From Ganoderma boninense (lineage: Eukaryota > Basidiomycota > Agaricomycetes > Polyporales > Polyporaceae): a stretch of DNA of 64,000 bases. Shown here one piece after another: positions 9,409 to 20,451 of the stretch (within the stretch, counting starts at the first letter, position 1; each line of letters starts with the position of its first letter). The position numbers and the translations under genes were made by a program. The notes under the pieces are model-generated. The model was given only the letters and a program-made list of their open reading frames with translations, ran no database searches and had not been told where the DNA came from. The stretch spans positions 62,001-126,000 of the forward strand of contig CM035309.1 of the NCBI GenBank assembly GCA_002900995.3. Reading direction: 5' to 3'.

Positions 9409-12400
9409 TTAACCGTCCGTGATAGCTTTCCGATGGCTCCGCCCCAGGCCCATCCCGACGCGCACCAGTGTCTCCAAGCATGCCTTGCTGTTGATAAGGA
9501 GATCCTCGTCCCACTCGACGACGCCCTTCTCGAACAGCACGACAATCGTCGATCCACCTGAAGAGAGCGATGTGAGCGAGGCCGAGGGACGAGGACGAAG
9601 ACAAGTAAAGCGCTCACCGAACGCGAAGTATCCAAACTCGTCCCCCCGCTTAACGAAATCACCCTCCTTCACCGTCGTCTTGATGCTCCCGACCATCATC
9701 GCCCCGATGCACACGCACATAACACGTCCAAACTCGGGGCTGTCGATCGGCACGATCTTCCGGACATTCTCCCCATAAACGTCCAACGCCGTCCGGATCG
9801 CTTGTGGCTGAGGACAACAATGTTGTTCAGTACACGTCCACACACCCGCCACGAAGGACGGGAAACGAAACATCAAAAGCAGCGACTCACGTTGACGGTG
9901 TAGTACTCGCCCGAGATGTCCGTCATAGGCCCGATTGTGCCGTTCACGGGGACGTGGAATCGGTGATAGTCCTGTGGCGCGAGCCGGAAGATGCACAGCG
10001 CGCCACCAATGTACTTGTCAGCTTCGTGGCAGTATGTCTCGCCAAGTAGTCGGCCAACTGAGAAGTCTCTGCCCTTGATCCACAGGCGCGTCGCCTCGCT
10101 CACGGTCGCGAACGCCATGAGACGGCAGTCAGCGCCGCTCACGAGGCGGTAGGGATCATCGGGGCTCTCCACGGGGCGCGCGTCGGGCTTAAGTTTCCTG
10201 TCATGATCAGAACGCGGTCAGGATGTGCCCACAGCGGTATAGCAGACGCGACGTACCGATAGAAGAACTCGTTGAAGGTCTCTGCAGAAGTCATGTTACG
10301 TCAGTGAAGACATCCTCCTCCAACGATAACTACAGCCCAAACACGTACTGAATGAGTCAAGCGGATCGCGAACCTCGTCGATGTTGAGCTTGTGGAACGC
10401 GATGAACGCGGGGATGTCGCGTGCAGACTCCGGCGCATCGTACTTGAGACCCTGCTTGATCGAGAGCGACTTGAGCAGTCGCCGAGCTATCCAGGATCAC
10501 GATCACGTTTCGTTTATCATACGACAACTCAGCGCGCGCAATGAACCCATCTGCAGGTCAACTCACCTCGGGCCCCTTCCATTCGGCTCTTCCAGCCCTT
10601 GTACAGCAGTCGGATACCCAACCGGACGTACACCTGCATCTTCTCCTCCTCGAGCTGGCCCGTCAGGCGGTTCTGCACGATGATGTTCGCCGAGTTCTGC
10701 CCATCACACGACACACGTCAGCACCCAATCACCGTCACGCGACACGACAGACTCACCGCGCCAAGCTTGTAGTCACCCGCTGAGACCTTGGAGATCACCT
10801 TGGTGTACCACTTGCGCTGCGCCTGGTTCGCAGTTACGTAGTTGCCGACGACGATCTTGTCGACGCGCGCCCAGTCCTGGCTCGCGCACACCGCGAGGTG
10901 CGTCACGATGTCGACCTCCGCCTTCGAGTTCAGCCGCGGGCGGTGGCAGAGCGGGCAGTTCTTGACGTTGATGAGGCGCTCGAGCGACGACTCCGACCCG
11001 CTCGACCCGTTCGACGAGTCCTCCGCGTCCGACGACGACGTGGAGTACGGCGTGCGTGCAGACGTCGAAGCGGACGACATCGATGGCAGGCTCTGTGCCG
11101 CCGCTTCGAGTGCCTGCTGCATCGGCTCCGTGGTATACACAGGCGGCGCTCCGGGCAGCTCGCCGCTGGACTCGCGCTCGCGCGCCGGGGGAGGATGATG
11201 CCCGGAGAAGTCGAGTTTATCAAAGTTGAGGCTCTGCTGCGCCTCGAGCCCGCTGGTGATCGCAGGCGTGACCGGCGCGGATGTGTCCATCATGTTCTCC
11301 TCGAAGTTGATACGCTTCTTCTCGCTCGCTGGGCGACAGAGCTCCGTCTCGAGACACTGGATCGCCTCGTTCACGGTGAGCGGCTCCTCGTCGGAGTGCT
11401 TGTTGAAACGCGTCCAGAAGGTCTCGACGGTGCTCCTAGAGAGCGTCGAGCCGAGCGAGTCGAGCATGGACGTGAGCTCGAGGTGAGACATCGTGCCGTT
11501 ATCATCCGTATCGTACTGCTTGAGGTACTCGCGCCAGAACTTCTGGCGGAGCGCGTCGTAAGGTTGATACTTGGCTCTGCGCAGACCATCAGCACAGGAT
11601 TACTCCGGAGCAAGGCAGGGGAGGTCACACTACCTGAACGTGATGGTAGGGTTGTGCTTGGACTCCCAAGGCATCTCCTTGGCCGTCGAGAGCGCAAGCG
11701 TGAAGTCCGTCATGGAGCGCATTCCGTCCTCCTCCGCGGGGTAGAGGCCGGTCCGCTCGTCCTTTTTCGGCGCGTCTGTGATGAGCTTCGCGACGTCGAA
11801 CGACGCCTCACCGACATGGTCGTTCGACGACAGTTTGTCCCAGTCGAGCACGGTGAGCTGCACCTTGAACGTGGTCTCGTACCGCCGGACGTGGAACAGC
11901 ATCTTCTCGTCCCACTGCGGATTCAGCGAGTGCCGGATCACGCGCGTCCGGAACACCTTCTTCCCGAACGACACCACCACGAACGGGTCCATGTCCCACC
12001 CCGTGCGCGTCACTGTCGTTCGCATCGCATCTGTCAGTGCCCAAACCCAGACGCAAGAAACACAGCGACAGGAGGCAGGAGCACGCACTGTTCTTAAGCT
12101 TCGGGAGGTCCTTGGCGCCCTGGATCTCAAGCATCACGATGCCCATGATATCATTCGCCGCGCTGAAGTTGTAGTCCTTGCTCTTCGCGCCCCACGACTT
12201 GCGGAACTTGGACTTCTGCTGCTGCTGCGCGGACGCCGGGCGCGGGATCAGGCCAGGCGCCGCGCCAGGCGTGATCGGGGTCGACGCTCCAGAGCTCGGC
12301 GCGGTAAGCGCTCCCGAGCTACTCAGGCCCGTGCTGGACGAGGACAGCGCGCCGCTAGTCAGGTTAACGTTCGCGGCCGACGTCGAGGTCGAGGTCGTGG

Positions 12401-13638
12401 CAGAGTCGACGGAGTTGGACCGCTGTGTGCTCGACCGTCTCGGGAACATGCTCGGGATCCTGAACCCAGGCGACCTCGGCATCGGCGCCAGCGGCGTCTT
12501 CTGCACCGCGGCGGGCGTTGGGGTGATAGGTGTCGTCTCCGCTGCGGGGGGCGCGGACGGCGGTCGCTGCTGGGGCGTCTGCTCCACGTCCGTGGGGAGG
12601 AGGCTCTGCGAGGGGGGTATGTAGAGGTTCGCGAGGCGACTGCCTTGCGGGGACTCGTCCTCGGCCTCATCCTCGCTCTCGCCTTCGTCGTCCGAGCTTA
12701 GGCCGTCATCTTGGAACGCAGGGCCCTCAAGGTTCGAGCGGATGGTGCCGATGCCTTCGGTCTGTAAAATGGATAAGAATCAAGCACGCGGCGCGTCAGG
12801 CTGACAGCTACCGCGCGCATTGGACGCATGCGCCACGGATTACGCACGCACCGGAGGAGCAGAGACGAGGCTAGGGCGCGTCCGCTTAACAAGCTCAGAA
12901 TAGATCTCGCCGAAGTCCATGAGTGGGGCGGTGTTCGGGGGCAGCACGAAACCGAGCTTGACCTGGATGTTGCCCGTGGCCTGAGTCGAGTTGCGCGTCG
13001 AGACGAGGTTCGTGGAGATGAGCTGTGCAACAGCCCCATTTAGCCTGCACGCTGCTAGGGGATGACTATGTTCAGATAACAGCACATACCTTGTTGTCCA
13101 TGTCATCAAAGGCGTACGCGCGGCCGTCCCTGAACCAGTCCTCCAGCGGGATCCACGCCTCTCCAAGGTAGTCCTTCTTCAGCAGCATGTCTTTGTCCCA
13201 CACGACGAGCTCGACAACGCCGAGCTTATCCGCGAGCGAGAGGTGGATGGGGAAATCGAACGTCGCATCCTTGGGATTATACGTCGGGTTGAGGGTGCGC
13301 TTCGCGACCGGAGTCTGGTGGCGGTTCCCGAGGAGCGACACGACGACGAACCTGGATGGCAGGAGCACGGAGAGGCATGAGGACAGCCACTCGTGGGCGA
13401 CACGCGAGCAGAAAGGGAGGCGAGGGGTCGGGACTCACGGATCGCTGAAGCCGTTCCGGTCCTTGGACAGGAGGTTGGTGCAGCTGAGGACCTGCACTCT
13501 GAGCATGACGACAGGCTGCTCGCCGGCCATGGGGGTGAAGTTGTTGCCATGTCCGCGCCCGCCCGAGGCGACGCGTGCGGGGAGCCTCTTGAGGGCGCGT
13601 CCGATCTTGAGGGCCTTGGCCTTGGGGGCCGGGGCCAT
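9409..13638 (-). CDS. PSD2: phosphatidylserine decarboxylase with two C2 domains (PSD2 type)
   Basis: This enzyme converts phosphatidylserine to phosphatidylethanolamine, in yeast at endosomal/Golgi membranes, using a pyruvoyl group made by self-cleavage. The N-terminus from the ATG at 13638 leads into a first C2 domain ([14 protein letters not shown], then [13 protein letters not shown]). A long Ser/Thr/Pro-rich linker follows, then a second C2 domain ([34 protein letters not shown]). Next come an EF-hand loop ([12 protein letters not shown]), a Cys pair (CPLCHRPRL) and the decarboxylase domain with HRFHVPVNG and the cleavage-site motif FGGST near the C-terminus. About a dozen short introns are required. 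The gene appears intact and ends with TAA at 9409. A decayed relative lies at 47.9 kb. Confidence 0.93.
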
Positions 13639-14454
13639 GTTCTAGTGGGATGTGCGGTCGTGGAGGTCGTGAGGAGAGGACGGTGCAGCAGAAGGAGAAC
13701 AAAGAGCGGAAGGCGGGGCGATAGAGAAAGGGGAAGAGGATGGGGAGCGGAGGTGGCACTTGTGGAGGACCAAGGACGCGGGATCGGCTTTGGGCGGACA
13801 GCGCAGGCGGGTGAAGATCACAGTGATGGTGTCCCTCCGACCCGCGTCTCGCATCGTTGCTCTCCGCCCACTGCCATCGTCCTTGCGTTTCGCAACATAT
13901 CATCGCAGCATCACCCACATCGCCCGCAAAACCCTTCCCCTCTTGTGCCGGCCATATCTCCCCACGATCCTGGCCAATCAACCCACTCGGCGCCTTTAAC
14001 CGCGGCGTTGCATCCACTTCGAAGGATCTCGGACCGCCTGCCCAAACAGGGGATCCCATGACGGAACAAACCCCAGCACACCAGTCAAAGCTGCCCATCT
14101 CGGCGCCCCTAGGCCTGATAACACCCGCCCACCCCATCGCCGTACAAGCACACGGCCTTCTCGTTACGGGACTCTGCGCCCACTTGCCAAGCACACAAAG
14201 CATTCCGATGCAGTGAGATGGTATTAAACTGAGCAAACGGGTATGTTTTCAGGCAATGGGAATGGCCAAGCCAACAACGTAATAGTAGTCCGTGCGCTAC
14301 AGCTAGAGTAATGCGATAGTGTTCGAGAGCGATCATGCTTCAGCCATGTCAGCTACGAAATACGATGCCCCTCATGGTCATCTTCCCCTCTCGTATTGTA
14401 TCAAGGGTCCTGCCACGCCCTTCATGACTATCGTGAACGGGATCTTCAATGGCA
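13639..14454. other. intergenic, upstream of PSD2 and downstream of the glycoprotein gene
   Basis: About 815 bp hold the PSD2 5' region (pyrimidine-rich on the minus strand) and the 3' flank of the next minus-strand gene. I see no gene or repeat. Confidence 0.5.
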
Positions 14455-15772
14455 TCACGCAAGGAATGCGACGGCCGCGAGCACGCCCGCGATCGTCGAT
14501 GCAACAGACACGCCAAGCGCGCCAGCACCGTTGGTGCCAGATCCACCGGTTGCGCTCGCGTTCGCCGCGCTGCCGCTGCGAGTAGCAGAGCCAGTGGCGG
14601 CAGCCGAGCCAGAGCGAGAACCCGTGGCAGCAGCAGAACCGCTGGCAGAGGCCGACGCGCCGGTGGCGGCGGGCAGGTCCGTGAAGAGAGCCGCAGACTG
14701 GAGCTGAACGCAGTTGGAGGACGCGGGGATCTTGGGCTGGTAGGGCATCGTGGAGATGGGGCCAAGAGACTCAGGAGGCTGAGTGTAAGTCACGACCTGG
14801 CCGTTCGAGGTGTAGATGCCAGGGGGGTCCTGGTTGTCGCCCTCGCAGTACTCGAACGTGCCGTTCTGGGCGGCGTTGGGGCAGTTGTACAAGACACCGA
14901 TACGGTCGAAAACGTGCTGGCACAGCTCGGCGGGGTTGGGGCCGGTGGGGTCGCAAACCTTGAAGCAGAACGAGTTCGAGCCCATGAAGCTGACGCACAT
15001 CTACGTCACCAACTTTTCCTCTCGTTGACAGCAACGTACTCACTTGTGCCACTCGATCACCTGCTGGAAGGTGTCGTTGTTCCCGTTGTTGCTGGGGAAG
15101 CCGTTCGAGTATACGAGACCGCCGAGCGGATTACCACGCTAAATGCGCGGTGAGAATCCACGACACATGCAAGGGTTGCTGCGGAGCACTCACAAGATCG
15201 GCACCGTGGGGGTCAAGCTCTCCTCCTCCGTCATCTGCCTGGAGGTTGATCTTCGTCTGGTCGATGAAACCGACGATCTGGAGATAGCCGGGGGTCTTCA
15301 TGTACTGGACACCGGTGATGGCGCCAGCGGGAATGATGCGAGTACCACGGCCCGTCTTGGTACACCAGGCGACCTCCTCACCCTCGGTGTCACCGATGGT
15401 GGAGTTGGGCTTGGGGGGCGCCCAGACACACCAGTCGTCGAGGTGGTTGAGGAAGGCGGTCTGGCACATGGAGTCGGGGCCCTCGGTGGTCGAGTTGCAA
15501 AGGTTGTAACCCTGCTGGGGACCGCGCACGCCATCGGCGGGATCGACCTGGTAAGGCTGTAAAGAACGCAAGTGGTGAGTACTTGAGCAGCTCCAGACGT
15601 TGCATGCTGCCAATAACGCTGCGCGAAGATGATTGCGACTTACGATGCCGCTGGGGTATGAGAAGTGCTTGGAAGCGAGAGGGACGAAGGAAGAAGAGGT
15701 AGCGGACTGGGCGAGGACACCCGAAGCGGAGGCCGAGAGGGCGAGAAGGGCTGAAAGAGCGACGGTAGACAT
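14455..15772 (-). CDS. secreted, probably GPI-anchored glycoprotein (macrophage-activating-glycoprotein-like)
   Basis: The ATG at 15772 gives a classic signal peptide (MSTVALSALLALSASASGVLAQ); an in-frame codon 17 residues earlier would spoil it. The mature part has a conserved basidiomycete fold: YQVDPADGVRGPQQGYNLCN, DWCVWAPPKPNSTIGDTEGE, AWCTKTGRGTR, GELDPHGADLRGNPLGGLVYSN, then a Cys-rich half (FCFKVCDPTGPNPAELCQ). The C-terminus is Ser/Ala/Gly-rich and ends in a hydrophobic tail (VASTIAGVLAAVAFLA), as in GPI-anchored wall proteins. The first intron begins after codon Ile of YPSGI. Homologues carry the database name 'macrophage activating glycoprotein'; the cellular role is unknown. Confidence 0.85.
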
Positions 15773-16116
15773 TGCGAGACGGTTCGAGAGGCTGGGGTGG
15801 AAGGAAGGGACCGCGAGGGTCAAGGGAGGGAGGGATGGCGGAGGAAAGAGTCGTTGCCAGCACAGGACGGGCCCATGCCTCTAAATATGCCCGTCCCCGT
15901 TGTTCGCACTCCGCAAATAGCCGGCCCCCAACCGCGTCCCATATTTAGCAGACGCACGGACCACTTCCACGTGTTCCCGTCACGCCCAGCCGTCCAGCCC
16001 TGCCTCTTGCCTGCATCGTTGACAACGTTCATGATCTCGGCGCAACATACAAGTACCATAAGTTAACGTCCCACACAGGATCACACAGAGCTCGAGGCCC
16101 CCACGACATCGACACC
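15773..16116. other. glycoprotein-gene promoter and HOP2 3' flank
   Basis: A TATA-like CATATTTAG on the minus strand near 15885-15893 lies about 110-120 bp upstream of the glycoprotein start. No other feature was seen. Confidence 0.4.
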
Positions 16117-18155
16117 TCATCTCCGCCGCTTACCCAGCACGCTGCCACTCGAGCAGAGCGGCCCCTTCTCCAGCACACCGTGCTCATCCGTATCCCATTC
16201 TATTCCTAGATCCTCTCCCAATTCCCTCGCCTCCTGGGGCGTCAGTGCGTCCGTGACGAGGGACCAGAATCTGTCGGAACAAGCATCCGCGTTGATTGTC
16301 AGATGTGACGTCCCACTCAACCGCGCGAATGGAACAATTTTAAAGAGACCGGCACGAACGTCGAGAACACCTTGCGTCGCCGCACCCATTCGTTCCTCCA
16401 CCGCACCCACTCGGCCTCCAGCTGCTCGCATTCTTCCGCAGATACCAACGGCATCCCTGCTCGCAGCGGTTCCAGGTGCGTCCGTGCCTTCTCGATCTGC
16501 GAACAACGTTCCGAAACGACGCGGGCGCCCGCAATTTAATGCAAAGCGCACAGCAGTCAGGTCAGTGATCGAGCTTCGCGGCCGTCCCCTGATAAGTATA
16601 GCCGCCACCCGTTGCGAGGTGGAACCGCACCTCGCAGGCGGACTGCCCACCCCAGTGGAGGAGGGTGGAGAACCGCACCGAATGATGCAAACATTACCCG
16701 GCCGCGTACGTACCGCGTCTGCAACCTTTCCGATTTCGAACTCAAGCTCCTCGTCTGTCGGCGCGCTCTTCAATTTCGCGACGTCTGCCCATGTCATGGC
16801 CGGTTATTATTAACAACCTCCCTCGGACCAGTGTTGGCAAGGCGTTGACGCACCAGCGCTAAGCATCTTGACCTCTGCGGCCAGTTGTTTGTTTTCCTCG
16901 TCCAGTTTCTTGTGCTCGCTTTCTAAGGTAGCCAGCTTCTCTGCGGGCATGTCTTCTAGGTTCGCCTGGTTCGCCACAAAGAACGTCGTCTTGCCTGACG
17001 GTACCCAGGTGAGTGTCTCGTGCCAACGGCCCCGAGCCTCGCGACTCATCAGGCACCACACGAGTCCTCGGACCGTCCGTGGCAATCGTGTGTACGGCAT
17101 TGCAACCGCCAAGGTACGAGAGATTATTCCCTTGTTTGAAACGAAGTCGCTGAAACCCTGAGAGACTCAAAGGTGGTCGTAGGTTATCCGGTGACTGTGG
17201 TACAGTGCATGTAGCGGAGGGTTGGGGCTTCTGACCTCCAAACATCATAACCTGACCTCGGGCCGAGCAAGCAAATGCACGAAAGTAATACACGCGTGTG
17301 GGTTGCCTAGATGCAATTCAATGACCATAACCGAACATCAAGGTGACGACCCATGCCCGCCCGTTCTCGCATCGGTGAGCGTCGCCGCTCTGTTCCCTCG
17401 ACCATCTCATCCGAGATGCTCGAGATAATAGACACAGCTTATGCGTCCAGACATCCGAGCACCTCGCTATGACGGCGAGAGATACAGATTTGATATAGCT
17501 CAGTAAATAAGCTAGGTTCCGGTTTCGAAGACCGTAGAAGCCGAGGAGGATTGGGCCACGAGGATGAAAGCGAGGTGAGGCCTAGTCCCCTCCTTAGCAT
17601 TGAGGGCTGTGGCAGGAATGCATTCAGAAGAGGCTGGCTATATGCGCGGTGCATCCTCAGCGCGAGGAATTGCACACTAACAGACCGTCGAACACTCCGA
17701 GATAGATGATGTTCCATGCACATTGCACTCCGTCGCGTTCTTCCGACGGCGTGGAGCCTCATGGGACGAGCTCGCAGGTGAAGCAGGGCCCAAACGAACA
17801 AAGTGTACTAACCGCATGTTTTCTGGACGAGCAGTCCACGCTCTGCCAGAGCTACGAGGATTTTCTGGGCGGCCGCCTTCGGTACGGAGCCCTTGAGGTT
17901 TGCGGAGACGTCTACAGCGCCGAAGGGACGGTTCATCTACGTAGCGTGGGGGATTTTGTGTAGGGAGCAAGCAGCAGAGCGGGTATACGCGCGTGTATCT
18001 TACTCTTTTCATGTACTCGAGAACCTTGTCTTCGGCTGGGTATTGATATCGTGTGAGTATATGCGCCCTGGGACGGACGGCATGGGAGTGGACGAACCTT
18101 CCTTTCCTTTGAGAACGGGAACCTTGGCGTCGGAGGCCTTTGCTTTGGTGGCCAT
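16117..18155 (-). CDS. HOP2: HOP2 / TBPIP homologous-pairing protein
   Basis: Meiotic recombination factor that works with MND1 to stimulate Dmc1/Rad51 strand invasion in the nucleus. The start at 18155 is followed by a short lysine-rich leader. A winged-helix DNA-binding domain comes next (EDKVLEYMKR, then MNRPFGAVDVSANLKG and QKILVALAERG), ending in KTTFFVANQ. A leucine-zipper-like coiled coil follows (LATLESEHKKLDEENKQL), then a second helical region and the conserved C-terminus (EWVRRRKVF, FWSLVTDALTPQEARELGEDLGIEWDT). At least six introns were placed. One of them, between QKTC and GKTTFF, is unusually long at 818 nt. The residue before GKTTFF is Cys, where I recall Tyr in relatives. Confidence 0.9.
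16995..17812 (-). other. 818-nt intron of HOP2
   Basis: The donor is GTTAGT at 17812 and the acceptor ...CCGTCAG at 16995. Joining them restores the winged-helix end GKTTFFVANQ. No coding exon or clear terminal repeat was recognised inside. The length is about ten times that of the other introns of this gene, so inserted sequence is likely but not identified. Confidence 0.75.
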
Positions 18156-18575
18156 TGCTGGTAGAGAGCTCGCAGAGATGCTGAGATAGGATTGAAGAGC
18201 AGATGATGGTGGTCGGAAGGCAAGTGGATCGAGGACCGCGAGGCAGCCGACGCGACGCGACGCGGGGGACGGTATCACGTGGGGAACATGGGAACGTCTT
18301 CGGGCGCGTATTCACGGAACTTGGGCTCGGAGAGGTCGCTGGGCTTTCGTCGCGTTCCACCGATTTTCCGACGGCCGGGCCCGCCGTGCTGATACTTATT
18401 CGTCCTCTGTGGGGCCCCGCATCCTCACCTGCCAGCCATCTTTGCGCTCGAGACGGAACCCTTGCCTCTGCATCTCGCTGCCAGCTCCTCCGCTTCACGT
18501 CTGTCCTCGGGCTTCCTACAGGCTTCTCCACCGGTGCGTGAACAAGACCAACGTCGGACGTCGTCATTCCCCCGA
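18156..18575. promoter_or_regulatory. divergent promoter between HOP2 and the LEU5-type carrier
   Basis: The two start codons face away from each other across 420 bp. The strand toward the carrier is pyrimidine-rich near 18460-18530, as usual for basidiomycete transcription starts. No TATA box was obvious. Confidence 0.5.
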
Positions 18576-19883
18576 ATGCCCTCCGATGGCTCCCCGAAGG
18601 ACAGGCAGAGCCTCAACTATCTCCTCCGCTCCGGATTCGCAGGCGGCGTTGCCGGTTGTGTCGTACGTCTCTTTCTATCTGTTTCTCCCTGTTCCACCTA
18701 GTCCGGTCTCCGACGCCAAGCCCGCTCCGTGCTGCTCTGTATTACTATTTCTTGACGCCTCTTGCGTGCAGGCGAAGACGGTTGTCGCACCACTCGACAG
18801 AGTCAAGATCCTCTTCCAGGCATCCAACCCTGAGTTCCAGAAGTATGCCGGTACGTCCGCTCCCTCACGCGACCCAACCACCCTCTTCAAGCCCACTCAA
18901 TGCTGGACCCGGTCCCGCAGGTACATGGAGCGGAGCATTCCACGCAGTTTCCAAGATATACCGCGAGCATGGCGTACGTGGTCTCCTCCAAGGCCACTCT
19001 GCTACTCTCCTCCGAATCGCCCCGTACGCCGCTATCAAGTTCATGACATACGACCAGCTCGAGCCCGTACGCAGCCTCTCTTCGCGTTCCCCGCCTTGTT
19101 TGACATGACCAATCGTCGCGTCTCAGTTACTGATGCCCACCCGCGAGAGCGAGACCAACCTGCGTCGCTTCACGGCAGGCGCTGTTTCTGGTACGTCATC
19201 GTCTTCTACCTTTGCTTCTCCCAGCGGCGTTTGAACGGACATGCGTCGGATGAGCAGGCCTTACGTCCGTGTTCTTCACCTACCCCCTCGAAATCATCCG
19301 GGTTCGAATGGCGTACTACACGCAGAAGTCGTCGTCTGGGCCTCCCAAACGACCATCCTTCCTCACCGCCGCGCGCCATATATACCGCGAAGGCCCCGGC
19401 GCCGCGCCGAGTCCGCATCCACCAGCGGCAGCGTCAACGCCCTCGCAGCCAGCGCAGGCGACCATGTTCTCGCGCTTTCCCATCCTCAAGTTCTATCGCG
19501 GCTTTACGGTGACGATGGCGGGCATGATCCCGTACGCCGGCACGTCGTTCCTCTTCTGGGGCCTCCTGCGCGCGCGATTCTTGAAGCACAACGGGAAACC
19601 AAAATCGGGGCCATTAGAAGATCTCGCGATCGGCGCGGTGTCGGGTGCGCTCGCGCAGTCGGTGTCGTACCCGTTCGAGGTCGTCCGGCGGCGGATGCAG
19701 GTCGGGGGCCTGACGCAGCCGGACCGGTGGATGCGGTGGGGGGAGACGGTGCGGACTATCTTCGTGACGAGCGGGTGGAAGGGGTTTTACATTGGGCTGT
19801 CGATTGGGTACCTGAAGGTGGTCCCGATGACGGCGGTGAGCTACGCGGTGTGGCAGTGGGAGAAGCGGTTATTGAAGCTGTGA
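18576..19883 (+). CDS. LEU5: mitochondrial carrier, LEU5 / Graves-disease-carrier type
   Basis: Inner-membrane solute carrier. Yeast Leu5 is needed for coenzyme A accumulation in mitochondria, and this protein resembles that group (SLC25A16/42). All three carrier repeats are present with their signatures PLDRVKILFQ, YPLEIIRVRM and YPFEVVRRRM. A conserved LLQGHSATLLRIAPYAAIKF segment ends repeat one. The ATG at 18576 precedes RQSLNYLLRSGFAGGVAGCV; the longer open frame upstream has no ATG. At least four short introns are needed, the first from GTACGT after GCV to the AG before AKTVVAP. An Ala/Pro-rich loop before FSRFPILKFYRGF lengthens the middle repeat slightly. Confidence 0.9.
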
Positions 19884-20451
19884 GTCGGTCGCTCCGCGTG
19901 CATATATACATGCTCGCGTAGAGGGCGCTGGCTTCGCGGTGGAGTGGTTGGCTTTCGCGATTTGCGGAGTCACCGCGGGCGGATGGGCGGGGGTGTATAC
20001 CTTACCTTATACAAGATATGCAATGTATCATTAGCACACGCACACCCCATCTAAACATCGCGGAACTCATCCTCCTCTCCATAAACTTCGTGCCATATTC
20101 CGACAACGTCTTGCACGCGAAAAATGCTACTGGATGATATGGAATGGCGGGCCGGATGTCCGGCCTGTGGCGTCAGGGTCGCATTCGAGGCGCGAACGGT
20201 CGACGTCGGACTTGTCGTTGGGCCACACGGCGGCGAGGACTGGCGATGGCGATTGGAATGGTTCTTGACTCGCGGACGCTATGCTAGTATCTGTCTTCCG
20301 CTTTTTATCTCGTTCTTCTTCACTGGAATCCCGTGCAGGTGCTTTGGCAAACTCTCGTATCTTCCCCGCGCTTCTCGTCCACCGACTACCGCCCGCTCTT
20401 CCCCTGCCCTCCACGCTCCCGTTCTCCCGCTCTCTGTCGTCGCGCCCCGAC
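19884..20451. other. intergenic, carrier 3' flank and RNase Z promoter
   Basis: The interval contains TATATACA-type motifs just after the carrier stop (19902-19911) and a CT-rich stretch before the RNase Z start. No gene was seen. Confidence 0.4.

Noticed and set aside
17439..17801. 120-codon minus-strand ORF within the HOP2 intron
   Set aside because: Its translation lacks any recognisable domain and it lies between two well-defined HOP2 exons.
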